A stretch of DNA of 64,000 bases, from the NCBI GenBank assembly GCA_031963005.1, contig JASSUL010000001.1, positions 291,665 to 355,664 on the forward strand, in the 5' to 3' direction. A program made the translations under genes and the position numbers. The DNA is from JASSUD01 sp031963005 (GTDB taxonomy: Bacteria > Pseudomonadota > Gammaproteobacteria > Burkholderiales > Burkholderiaceae). Below, piece after piece: positions 41,173 through 49,474 of the stretch. Every line of letters begins with the position of its first letter. Within the stretch, counting starts at the first letter, position 1. Below the pieces are notes generated by a model, which was not told the origin of the DNA, did not search any database, and was given only the letters and a program-made list of their open reading frames with translations.

Positions 41173-43017
41173 ATGCCTCTTTCCTCACGCCGCATCCTAG
41201 CCACTTCTGCATTGCCTTATGCCAACGGCCCCATTCATATTGGACATCTCGTCGAATATATTCAAACGGATATATGGGTACGCTCACTGCGCATGCAGGG
41301 TCATGAAACATATTACATTGGCGCGGATGACACGCATGGCACTCCTGTGATGCTACGCGCTCAGCGTGAAGGATTAACACCGCAAGCACTCATCGAGCGC
41401 ATAGGAAAGGAACACAAGCGCGACTTTGATGATTTTGGTATTAGTTTTGATCACTACGGATCGACGAATTCCCCAGCAAACAAGCTGCTTTCTGAGCAGG
41501 TTTACCACGCTTTGCAGCAAGCAGGATTAATTGAAACTCGTGAAATTGAGCAAGCATACGATGCGCGCCACGAGATGTTTTTACCGGATCGCTTTATTAA
41601 AGGCGGTTGCCCCAAATGTGGCGCAGCGGATCAGTATGGAGATGCCTGTGAGGTATGCGGATCGACTTATTCTCCAATGGATTTAGTAAAGCCTTATTCG
41701 GTTCTTTCTAATGAACCGCCTATACGCAAACGCTCTGTCCATTATTTCTTTTGCTTATCCAACCCACGTTGTGAGTCGTTTTTACGCGAATGGGTAACGC
41801 AACTCGCGCAGCCTGAAGCACTCAATAAAATGCGCGAATGGCTAGGACCACAAGAGGCTTCTCCCTCTACAGAATCTCCATCCGCATCCGAGTTAGCCTC
41901 TACCGAAGACGCCTCAGTTAGCACCTCCAAACTCAATGACTGGGATATTTCCCGCGACGCCCCGTATTTTGGCTTTGAAATTCCCGATGCCCCCGGGAAA
42001 TATTTTTATGTTTGGCTCGATGCCCCGCTAGGGTATTACGCTAGTTTTAAAGAATTTTGTGACGCACGTGGCCTAGATTTCGCCGCATGGGTCGCCCCAG
42101 AGAGCACCACCGAGCAATATCATTTTATTGGCAAAGATATTTTATATTTTCATACTTTATTCTGGCCTGCGATGCTGCATTTTTCAGGGCATCGCACCCC
42201 TACTAATGTATTTGCTCATGGTTTTCTCACTGTCAATGGACAGAAAATGTCCAAATCGCGCGGAACTTTTATTACTGCGCAAAGTTATATCGATGCAGGA
42301 TTAAATCCCGAATGGCTGCGCTACTACCTCGCCGCGAAGTTAAATTCCTCGCTGGAAGATATTGATCTGAATTGGGAAGATTTTGTCGCGCGCGTCAATA
42401 GCGACTTAATTGGTAAGTATCTCAATATCGCCAGCCGCACAGCGAACTTCATCGTCAAGCACTTCGACGCCCGCATTGATGACACCATCATGCAGCATCC
42501 ATTATTGGTATCTATTCGCGCAGCAATACCAGAAATCATTGCACAATATGAGGCGCGCGAAAATGCACGCGCAATCCGCACCACACTGCGGTATATCGAT
42601 ATGATCAATGCGTTTATCGATGAAAATAAACCCTGGGAACAAGCTAAAGTCGCATTCAAAGGCATGCCTCCCCCATCCGCATCTACGGACGCTCTGGATA
42701 CACAAAACGCCTCTGCACATCTAGCAGCCGACCCTCAACAGCCTTCATCCGCTTCCCGTGAAGCATCTATCCACCAATTGCACCAGACGTGCAGTATCAG
42801 CCTAGAAGCATTCCGCCTCTTCACCTTAGCATTCAAACCTGTATTGCCCCAATTGGCACAAAATGCAGAAGCATTTTTACAGATCCCCCCTCTGACTTGG
42901 GCAGATATCGACCAAGTACTCACTAGCAACCAGCCGATTCGTCCCTATTCGCATTTGATGACACGGGTGGATATGAAATGCTTAGACAGCTTATTGGAAA
43001 ACGCTGGGCAAGCATAA
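41173..43017 (+). CDS. metG: Methionyl-tRNA synthetase lacking the C-terminal tRNA-binding domain
   Basis: Charges tRNA-Met. The 614-residue product has HIGH at residues 22-25, a zinc knuckle (CPKC at 146-149, CEVC at 159-162), and KMSKS at 358-362, with the anticodon-binding helical domain to about 590. It ends at RPYSHLMTRVDMKCLDSLLE, where full-length Burkholderia and E. coli enzymes continue with an EMAPII-like dimerisation domain; I find no remnant of it in the next 190 bp. Two Ser/Thr/Ala-rich insertions, about residues 226-252 and 494-530, have no counterpart in E. coli. Monomeric, truncated MetRS can be active, so it is probably functional. Confidence 0.94.
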   Translation: MPLSSRRILATSALPYANGPIHIGHLVEYIQTDIWVRSLRMQGHETYYIGADDTHGTPVMLRAQREGLTPQALIERIGKEHKRDFDDFGISFDHYGSTNSPANKLLSEQVYHALQQAGLIETREIEQAYDARHEMFLPDRFIKGGCPKCGAADQYGDACEVCGSTYSPMDLVKPYSVLSNEPPIRKRSVHYFFCLSNPRCESFLREWVTQLAQPEALNKMREWLGPQEASPSTESPSASELASTEDASVSTSKLNDWDISRDAPYFGFEIPDAPGKYFYVWLDAPLGYYASFKEFCDARGLDFAAWVAPESTTEQYHFIGKDILYFHTLFWPAMLHFSGHRTPTNVFAHGFLTVNGQKMSKSRGTFITAQSYIDAGLNPEWLRYYLAAKLNSSLEDIDLNWEDFVARVNSDLIGKYLNIASRTANFIVKHFDARIDDTIMQHPLLVSIRAAIPEIIAQYEARENARAIRTTLRYIDMINAFIDENKPWEQAKVAFKGMPPPSASTDALDTQNASAHLAADPQQPSSASREASIHQLHQTCSISLEAFRLFTLAFKPVLPQLAQNAEAFLQIPPLTWADIDQVLTSNQPIRPYSHLMTRVDMKCLDSLLENAGQA

Positions 43018-43206
43018 AAAGATTGGCCTATCTGGAGATTGATCGCCGCGGGAGAGATGCCCCTCCGCGGTCAAAGCCCAAAGCCTTTGGCGCGATTCCA
43101 TCCGAGTATCATAAAAACCACACATCTGAATCTAATTTCAGAATAGGGAAATGACCTGATATACACTAATCAGGTTAATTTTTACCCTTATTGTTGGTTT
43201 TTATGT

Positions 43207-44175
43207 ATGAGTACGATCTTCCAACCCCACGATATGCTTTTTAAAACGCAGATGGCCGATATCGAGGTCGCGCAAGATTTTTTAAAAGCGTATTTGCCTA
43301 AAGCGCTTACGGCTCAATGTGATTGGTCTACTTTACGGTTAGAAAGCGGTTCGTTTATTTCGCCTGAAATGCGTCAGCATCTGTCGGATATGCTCTATTC
43401 CGTCAAAACGGGAGACACGGATACTTACATCTATCTATTAGTGGAGCACCAAAGTCAGCCACATCCACTGATGCCGTTTCGCGTCCTAGAGTACACCGTG
43501 GCGGCTATGCGCAGACATATCGACCAAAAGCGGGGTAAAAAATTACCTATCGTTGTGCCTTTGCTGTTTTATCAAGGCTCGGACTCTCCCTATCCCTTTT
43601 CCCTCGATATCATGGACTGTTTCGAGCAACCCGGATTGGCGCGCCAGTTTTTCCCGGGACCGCTATTCTTAGCAGACCTGACAATCACTCCAGACCAAGA
43701 ATTGCTCACCCATCGCCATGCCGCTGCTTTTGAAATGGTGATGAAACACGTCAAAACACGGGATATTTATTTGCTTTTGAAAGAGATATTACAGCCCTTA
43801 ACCACTTATCCCCTACCTATTGACAGAATTTTCAGCATCCTGCGATACTTAATACAAGAAGGCAATTGCACCGATCGTGAAAAGTTCTTTTCCTATGTGA
43901 TTGAACATGCGCCAGAATATGGAGAAAAAATGACGACACTCGCACAGCAGCTACGGCAGGAAGGTCGATTAGAAGGCCGATTAGAAGGTAAGGAGGAAGG
44001 CCGGGAGGAGGGTCGGGAGGAGGGTCGAGAAGAAGGCATACTGGGAATCGCAGAGAATATGTTGCAAGCAGGAATGCCTAGAGAACAAATTATGAGCCTG
44101 ACAGGCATTTCTCAGCAGGGTATTAACAAACTTACAAAAAAGCTTAACATCGAGCAAAAGCCTACTTTACATTAG
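43207..44175 (+). CDS. Rpn-family recombination-promoting nuclease/putative transposase
   Basis: PD-(D/E)xK-type nuclease of 322 residues. It starts PHDMLFKTQMADIEVAQDFL as in RpnA/YhgA proteins; the likely active-site residues are in LSDMLYSV and YIYLLVEHQSQP (D, E-x-Q). After a helical middle (RIFSILRYLIQEGNCTDREK) comes a tandem acidic-basic stretch of EGR/EGRE units (about residues 253-279) and a C-terminal AENMLQAGMPREQIMSLTGI, all usual for the family. Rpn proteins cleave DNA and raise recA-independent recombination. A partial duplicate follows at 44279. Start ATG 43207; ATG 43203 is out of frame. Confidence 0.9.
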   Translation: MSTIFQPHDMLFKTQMADIEVAQDFLKAYLPKALTAQCDWSTLRLESGSFISPEMRQHLSDMLYSVKTGDTDTYIYLLVEHQSQPHPLMPFRVLEYTVAAMRRHIDQKRGKKLPIVVPLLFYQGSDSPYPFSLDIMDCFEQPGLARQFFPGPLFLADLTITPDQELLTHRHAAAFEMVMKHVKTRDIYLLLKEILQPLTTYPLPIDRIFSILRYLIQEGNCTDREKFFSYVIEHAPEYGEKMTTLAQQLRQEGRLEGRLEGKEEGREEGREEGREEGILGIAENMLQAGMPREQIMSLTGISQQGINKLTKKLNIEQKPTLH

Positions 44176-44195
44176 CAAGCAAGATATATCGCAGG

Positions 44196-44232
44196 ATAGC
44201 CCGCGTACTCTAGAGTTTGCGGGCTATTTTTT
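44196..44232 (+). terminator. Rho-independent terminator after the rpn gene
   Basis: Perfect 9-bp stem (ATAGCCCGC at 44196-44204, GCGGGCTAT at 44219-44227) followed by T6, 20 bp after the stop codon. Confidence 0.85.
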
Positions 44233-44278
44233 ATGTCGACAAAAGCATAACAAGTCTTTCTTCTCATGCTTCAAACCT

Positions 44279-44599
44279 TTGCATGGCATTCCAGAAAGCA
44301 AGTGCACAGATAATACAAAGTTCTTTTCCTATGTGATTGAACATGCGCCAGAATATGGAGAAAAAATGACGACACTCGCACAGCAGCTACGGCAGGAAGG
44401 CCGATTAGAAGGCCAATTAGAAGGTAAGGAGGAAGGCCGGGAGGAGGGTCGAGAAGAAGGCATACTGGGAATCGCAGAGAATATGTTGCAAGCAGGAATG
44501 CCTACGGAACAAATTATGAGTCTGACAAGTATTTCTGAACAGGGAATTAACAAGCTTGCAAAAAAACTTAACATCAAGCAAACGCCCACTTTGCATTAG
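44279..44599 (+). pseudogene. Partial duplicate of the rpn 3' end
   Basis: A 106-codon frame. From about 44310 it repeats the last 100 codons of the gene at 43207 almost exactly (KFFSYVIEHAPEYGEKMTTL onward), with fewer EGR units (one GREEG repeat less) and scattered substitutions (PTEQIMSLTSISEQ). The nuclease domain is absent and the first 10 codons are unrelated. The similarity continues past the stop codon to about 44640. It is a fossil of a tandem duplication or deletion. The frame is still open, so a short tail peptide could be made. Confidence 0.8.
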
Positions 44600-44648
44600 C
44601 AATGCACGATATATTGCCACAGAGTCTGCGTACTCTGGAGTTTGAACT

Positions 44649-44690
44649 GCACCCTAAATAGGATATGAGGTCCCATTTAGGGTGCTTTTT
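44649..44690 (+). terminator. Hairpin between the rpn duplicate and tmk
   Basis: Perfect 11-bp stem (GCACCCTAAAT at 44649-44659, ATTTAGGGTGC at 44675-44685) followed by TTTTTAT. It terminates the plus-strand rpn region and touches the tmk stop codon (44689), so it may also serve the convergent tmk transcript. Confidence 0.85.
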
Positions 44691-45417
44691 ATATCGGCAA
44701 AAGCGCAGTGAGTCTTTCTTGCAATGCTGCAATGCTTTGCGCTGCATCTAAGACTAGATAGCGCTCAGGGGCTTGCGCTGCGCGCTCTAGATAAGCGGAT
44801 CGGATGCGGGCGAAAAAGGGGAAGGATTCGGATTCGAATTTATCGGTGCTGGCAGATGCGTGGTCTTTATGATCCTTCGTGGCCTTGCTTTGCGTAGACT
44901 CAGTTCCTGTATTTGGATTGGTATTGAGACTTGCCTGCATACGATGCAGTGCACGCTCACGAGCTATTTCTATGGGTAAATCTAACAAAATCGTTAAGTC
45001 CGGTTGAAGGGATCCTTGGACCCACTCTTCTAACACCTTCAGTTTTTCCACGGACATTCCTCGTCCGCCTCCCTGATACGCAAATGTGGCGTCAGTAAAG
45101 CGATCCGATACTACCCAATCACCACGCGCTAGCGCAGGTTCAATAACACAGGCTATATGTTCGCGACGCGCGGCAAACATCAATAAAGCTTCCGTTTCTC
45201 TCTGCATGCTGCAGTGCAACACCAGATCGCGCAGCGCTTCTCCGAGCGAAGTCCCACCAGGTTCTCGTGTGACTATTAGATGCTTGCCTTGCTGCGCTAA
45301 GCGTGTGCGAAGTTGAGTACAAAACGTGTTGAGCTGCGTGCTCTTTCCTGCGCCGTCTATCCCTTCAAACGTAATGAATTTCCCGCGCACAGCGCCGTCC
45401 TCTAGAACGAGTTGCAT
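44689..45417 (-). CDS. tmk: Thymidylate kinase
   Basis: Phosphorylates dTMP to dTDP. The 242-residue product has Walker A FEGIDGAGKSTQLN, the TREPGGTSLGE motif, VVSDRFTDATFAYQGGGRG and LPDLTI-like LQPDLTILLDLP. It is about 30 residues longer than E. coli Tmk because of a Thr/Ser/Lys/Asp-rich segment at about residues 160-193 (44838-44937) in the lid region. The ATG at 45417 is assumed; a GTG at 45390, preceded by AGAGGA, would give the more usual N-terminus RGKFITFEG. It follows mltG; holB, its usual next gene, is replaced by the rpn region. Confidence 0.95.
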   Translation of the reverse strand: MQLVLEDGAVRGKFITFEGIDGAGKSTQLNTFCTQLRTRLAQQGKHLIVTREPGGTSLGEALRDLVLHCSMQRETEALLMFAARREHIACVIEPALARGDWVVSDRFTDATFAYQGGGRGMSVEKLKVLEEWVQGSLQPDLTILLDLPIEIARERALHRMQASLNTNPNTGTESTQSKATKDHKDHASASTDKFESESFPFFARIRSAYLERAAQAPERYLVLDAAQSIAALQERLTALLPI

Positions 45418-45478
45418 AGTTTCCCTGTACCTTCATAAGATGTATAAAAGAGCATCAAAATAGGGCCTAATGCTATGT

Positions 45479-46498
45479 TCATAATGACTTTCTAATAAAT
45501 TTATCCACCGCACGATTATGATCACTTAAGGTCTGAGAAAACTCGCTCGACCCATCCCCTCGTGAAACAAAATATAAGGCTGAACTCTGTGCAGGATGCA
45601 TGGCGGCTTCAAGCGAGGCCATCCCAGGCAAAGCGATCGGCGTAGGCGGTAAGCCACGACGCGTGTAAGTATTGTAGGCTGTATCAGCACGCAAATGCTT
45701 TTTAGAAAGTTCGCCGGTATAACTTTTTGCTAAGCCATAAATCACACTGGGATCGGTTTGCAATGGCATACCTAATCGCAAACGGTTCACAAAAACCGCT
45801 GAAACAAAGGGACGATCTTGCTCTTTCCCCGTTTCCTTTTCAATCAGCGATGCCATAATCAAAGCCTGATAAGGCGTTTGATAGGGAAGATTCGGAGCCC
45901 GTTTTGCCCAAGCCTGCTCTAGACGCTGCTGCGCCAATCGATAGGCTCTTTTATATAAGGCAAGATCACTACTTCCTTCATCAAAGAAATAGGTATCTGG
46001 AAAAAAAAGCCCTTCAGGATGTATCGCAGTAGCATCGATCGCACGCAAGAGTGTAGCTTGGTCCCAAGATGGGGTTTCGTGCTTAAGTGCAGGCGTTTGG
46101 TCTATCGCTGCGCGCATTTGGCTAAAAGTCCAGCCTTCCACAATTTTGAGCACGTATTGATGGACATCCCCCACAACCATCTTTTTTAATAATCCATAAG
46201 GGCTAATGCCATTGGGCAAAGCATAATTCCCTGCCTTCAACTGCTCTGACACACTCAAAACGCGTGCCAACCCTTCGAATAAAAAGGGCTGGACTGGCAC
46301 CCCATTGCGGTTAAGCTCATGCACCACAGTTTTGAGTGACATTCCTGGCTTGACCGAGAAATCTAAAGACGCTTTATCAAAAGTTAAAGGCGCTGTCGCC
46401 CAATGCCACAGCGCTCCTCCCAAAGTAGCTCCGGTAAGGGCGAAAGCCATAAAAACGGCAGTCGCAATAGTTATCCAATTTTTTTTAAAAAATAACAT
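45479..46498 (-). CDS. mltG: Endolytic murein transglycosylase
   Basis: YceG-family enzyme that cleaves nascent glycan strands in the inner membrane. From ATG 46498 (MLFFKKNWITIATAVF) the product is 339 residues: an N-terminal membrane helix (TIATAVFMAFALTGATLGGA), a LysM-like part (VKPGMSLKTVVHELNRNGVP), and the catalytic YceG domain with IMASLIEKETG (catalytic Glu), DRPFVSAVFVNRLRLGMPLQ, TDPSVIYG, NTYTRRGLPPTPIALPG and YFVSRGDGSSEFSQT. It precedes tmk by 61 bp, the usual pair. A TTG in frame lies at 46507. Confidence 0.95.
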   Translation of the reverse strand: MLFFKKNWITIATAVFMAFALTGATLGGALWHWATAPLTFDKASLDFSVKPGMSLKTVVHELNRNGVPVQPFLFEGLARVLSVSEQLKAGNYALPNGISPYGLLKKMVVGDVHQYVLKIVEGWTFSQMRAAIDQTPALKHETPSWDQATLLRAIDATAIHPEGLFFPDTYFFDEGSSDLALYKRAYRLAQQRLEQAWAKRAPNLPYQTPYQALIMASLIEKETGKEQDRPFVSAVFVNRLRLGMPLQTDPSVIYGLAKSYTGELSKKHLRADTAYNTYTRRGLPPTPIALPGMASLEAAMHPAQSSALYFVSRGDGSSEFSQTLSDHNRAVDKFIRKSL

Positions 46499-46748
46499 CA
46501 CACACAATAGAAAGTAATGGAAAACACCACGGCTCTAAAACAGGCTGTCTATATTACACAGCGTGATGAGCACTTGAAAAGAAATATAGCGTACAACCTA
46601 TCTATAATACGGCTTAGTTCAATAAGCTCTAATAGCTAGCCGATAATGAAAAGAGATATCTGATAGGTCTATTGTCGGCGTATTCACTATGTGCCGTGCC
46701 AGTCGGTAAAAAGTACCGTGATCAGTACCATTACTCCTACTCAAAGCC

Positions 46749-47825
46749 ATGTCTACCTCCCTACCCTCCCCTGCCTCCCTCAACACTACGCAAGTTGCAA
46801 GCAACTTAATGGGCTATATCCCCCATCTAGATCAATATGCCTTATTGGAAGTAGGTGGACGCGATGCACGTGCTTTTTTGAATAACCAGCTCTCCAATGA
46901 TTTTCAATCGATCACCGAAGATCAGGCGCGATTTGCTGGACTATGCTCGAACAAAGGGCGATTACTCTGCACTTTTTTAGGTTGGCAGGCAGCAGATCAT
47001 GCAAACCCCGCCGATTCGCAGGATACCCCAACGCATCCACGCGTCTGGCTTCTGCTTTCGCGCGACCTCCTCCCTACCATCCTACAGACACTATCGAAAT
47101 TTATATTTCGCAGTAAAGTCACTTTCAAGGATGTAACGGATCAATTTGCGCTCACTGGACTCATTGGCGACAACCCCGCGTGGATCGCTCTTTTTCCAAC
47201 CCGTTCAGAGGCACACTATGCCGTAACGCATAACGATGCAGGAACCCTGATCCACTTTAGTCACCCAACGCTTCCCCGTCGCTCTCTATGGATCACGCCA
47301 CGGCAAGACTTACAAAAACAGACCCCAATCCTAGCCAAACAGTGCGCGGCGCTTGACCCTAGCCTCTGGGATTGGTTAGATATACAAGCGGGCGAAACCC
47401 GCATTACCGCTGCTACGCACGAGCTGCTCGTACCGCAGTACGCTAATCTTGATTTATTGGATGGATTACATTTTAAAAAAGGCTGCTATCCAGGCCAAGA
47501 AGTCGTGGCTCGTCTGCAATACCGAGGTGTTATTCGCCGCCGAACTTTATTATTCCGTACAACGCAAGCTTGCATAGGGGATGCCATTTTTCATCAAAAT
47601 CTGCTATCTGCTCCTAGCGCTGACACAACGCCTCCTGAGAGTTGCGGCATCGTGATCAATGCAGCGCCGCACCCTCATTTAGCCAATACGGTAGATTGCC
47701 TGGTTATGCTCCCACTCTCTACGTTAACAACTGGAAGTTTGCATATAGGAAGTATAGATGGCCCGCCATTACAACGCCTACCACTACCTTATGCATTGCC
47801 AGAAGAATCAGAAAAAATGGACTAA
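46749..47825 (+). CDS. ygfZ: Folate-binding protein YgfZ
   Basis: GcvT-like folate-binding protein needed for activity of some Fe-S enzymes such as MiaB. The 358-residue product shows the diagnostic KGCYPGQEVVARLQYRG motif with its cysteine, preceded by WLDIQAGETRITAATHELLV and LLDGLHFKKG; the N-terminal part has FLNNQLSNDF and CSNKGRLLCTFLGW. An extra segment, ADHANPADSQDTPTHP, enlarges a loop near residue 80. It is divergent from mltG, the usual arrangement in Burkholderia. Confidence 0.93.
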   Translation: MSTSLPSPASLNTTQVASNLMGYIPHLDQYALLEVGGRDARAFLNNQLSNDFQSITEDQARFAGLCSNKGRLLCTFLGWQAADHANPADSQDTPTHPRVWLLLSRDLLPTILQTLSKFIFRSKVTFKDVTDQFALTGLIGDNPAWIALFPTRSEAHYAVTHNDAGTLIHFSHPTLPRRSLWITPRQDLQKQTPILAKQCAALDPSLWDWLDIQAGETRITAATHELLVPQYANLDLLDGLHFKKGCYPGQEVVARLQYRGVIRRRTLLFRTTQACIGDAIFHQNLLSAPSADTTPPESCGIVINAAPHPHLANTVDCLVMLPLSTLTTGSLHIGSIDGPPLQRLPLPYALPEESEKMD

Positions 47826-48039
47826 CTGATAAAAAAGCCCCAGGTGCAGTTCACAGGGACCCCTGGGAGCAAATGGCATGGATCTCCTAGAAATCGAGAC
47901 TTTAGATTTGCAATCCATGGCTCCCACTTTCATAATAGCCATATAGCTGAAATTGGGGTTTTATCTGCCCTAATGCCATAGTCATCTTAGATAGGCGTAC
48001 ACTTTGAAACACCCTTTACGATTGTTCTAAGAGTCCATC

Positions 48040-48477
48040 ATGCTCAGATCCTGTAGCCTTTTTTCGCCATTATTCTCTCGGCCAGACTCGCAATCTGTTG
48101 ACTACTTGACAAAACGTCTCATAGATCAGCAGCAAAACAACAACCAAATGCAGATCCGCACTCTGGCTATTCGCTTGACAGCCTTCGCTGTAGACATTGC
48201 CCTGGCCAGCGCGGCATATGTATTTTTTGGACCATGGATCGCTCTCGCTACATTTGTTGGCATCGCCATCTTAGCGCAAAGCATAAAACTGTTCATAGAC
48301 AAACTAAATCCACCAGAACCCGTCTTGAATATGGAAAATTGTGCAGATATTAATTATTCTGGCATCAATAACCGTTCAGCAGATGGAGAAAGTACATCTA
48401 GTGCAACCCTACTTGATCAAGGAAGTAGTTCTAAAGCAAACTTAACATTTAGAGGCATAGGTCACGATATAGCCTAG
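48040..48477 (+). CDS. Small membrane protein of unknown function
   Basis: 145 residues, no family recognised. Two close hydrophobic segments at about residues 48-88 (FAVDIALASAAYVFFGPWIA then LATFVGIAILAQSIKLFI) follow a polar N-terminus of about 45 residues; the C-terminal 50 residues are Ser/Asn-rich and hydrophilic. The overall plan, polar head, membrane hairpin, polar tail, is like that of the 342-residue protein at 33601, but I see no sequence similarity. It sits between ygfZ and yciB; in relatives msrB precedes yciB. It could be a membrane-inserting secreted protein, which is speculative. Confidence 0.6.
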   Translation: MLRSCSLFSPLFSRPDSQSVDYLTKRLIDQQQNNNQMQIRTLAIRLTAFAVDIALASAAYVFFGPWIALATFVGIAILAQSIKLFIDKLNPPEPVLNMENCADINYSGINNRSADGESTSSATLLDQGSSSKANLTFRGIGHDIA

Positions 48478-48630
48478 CGAAGCCTCTATATTATTGTGCT
48501 TTGGCCAAAGTGAATCAGGCACCAGATCGCTGCCCAGAAGCTAGGCACACATTCAACGCAAGATGGGGGGATCCTGTACATAGCAGGAGCCGTCCCATTC
48601 ACTCCAACCTTCGACTCTGCGCTTACGCCA

Positions 48631-49194
48631 ATGAAATTTCTCTTCGACCTCTTACCCATTCTGCTTTTTTTTATCACCTTTAAAGTGTGGGGCATTTTTG
48701 TCGCCACCGCGGTCAGTATTGGCACCGTAATCTTGCAAATTCTCTGGGTATTGTCACGCCGTCAGCGTGTTGAACCCATGCTATGGGTGAACTTAGGCAT
48801 CATCAGTATATTTGGCGGAGCCACGCTTTTTTTCCACAATGAAGTTTTTATCAAGTGGAAACCTACTGTGCTCTACGCGTTAATGGCGACAACGCTCCTC
48901 GCATCCAAATGGTTTTGGAATAAAAATCTTCTGCAAACCATGATGGGAAACAAACTTCCTCTGCCTAAAGCGATCTGGGCTAAACTCAATCTTGCATGGG
49001 CGGGCTTTTTTCTAGTCTTAGGAATCGCGAATATCGCCATCGCCTATACCTTCCCCACGCAAACCTGGGTCACCTTTAAACTCTTTGGCAGCACGCTAGG
49101 GATGATTATCTTTGTGATAGCGCAATCGATATGGCTAGCGAAATATCTGCGTCAAGCTCCTAACACGATTATGCAAAAAACCTATGAATCCTGA
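48631..49194 (+). CDS. yciB: Inner membrane-spanning protein YciB (septation protein A)
   Basis: 187-residue inner-membrane protein with about five helices. It begins MKFLFDLLPILLFFITFKVW as in the family, with FVATAVSIGTVILQILWVLS, LNLAWAGFFLVLGIANIAIA and YTFPTQTWVTFKLFGSTLG. YciB affects septum and envelope synthesis, and intracellular spread in Shigella. It overlaps bolA by 11 bp, the conserved pair in Burkholderia. No clear Shine-Dalgarno sequence before the ATG. Confidence 0.94.
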   Translation: MKFLFDLLPILLFFITFKVWGIFVATAVSIGTVILQILWVLSRRQRVEPMLWVNLGIISIFGGATLFFHNEVFIKWKPTVLYALMATTLLASKWFWNKNLLQTMMGNKLPLPKAIWAKLNLAWAGFFLVLGIANIAIAYTFPTQTWVTFKLFGSTLGMIIFVIAQSIWLAKYLRQAPNTIMQKTYES

Positions 49195-49474
49195 ATCCCG
49201 CGCTTTACTTCACAATGCGATCACAGCATGCCTAAAAGAGCGCTTCACGCCGGTATTATGTGAAGTAGAAGACGATAGCGCTCGCCACGCGGGCCACCCA
49301 GGCGCGCGTGAAGGAGCGCACTTTAATGTATACATTGTGTCTGCGACTTTTTTAGGCTGCTCAAAAATAGACCGCCATCGCCTCGTATATGAAGCCCTTG
49401 CAGATTACCTCAAGAATGGCCAGATCCATGCCTTATCTATCGCCGCCTATACCCTTGAAGAAAGAAACTTGTAA
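49184..49474 (+). CDS. BolA-family protein
   Basis: Small protein of 96 residues with the BolA fold, which binds [2Fe-2S] with monothiol glutaredoxins and can act as a regulator. Motifs: HPGAREGAHFNVYIVSATFL then DRHRLVYEALADYLKNGQIH and the C-terminal ALSIAAYTLEE. The start overlaps yciB by 11 bp. Its 3' end overlaps the end of the convergent F-box/ankyrin gene by 38 bp, so the last codons of both genes share the same DNA. Confidence 0.93.
   Translation: MNPESRALLHNAITACLKERFTPVLCEVEDDSARHAGHPGAREGAHFNVYIVSATFLGCSKIDRHRLVYEALADYLKNGQIHALSIAAYTLEERNL

Noticed and set aside
43893..44108. Pro/Ser-rich open frame on the minus strand (SSRPSSRPSS) in the rpn tail, and its twin at 44329-44589
   Set aside because: It is the antisense reading of the EGR repeat of the Rpn protein and has no independent support.
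47831..47867. Hairpin CCCAGG...CCTGGG after ygfZ as its terminator
   Set aside because: The T run is on the wrong side for ygfZ (it follows the stem only on the minus strand) and no minus-strand gene would use it.
48486..48725. 79-codon minus-strand frame overlapping the start of yciB
   Set aside because: Antisense to the yciB membrane helix region; no independent support.
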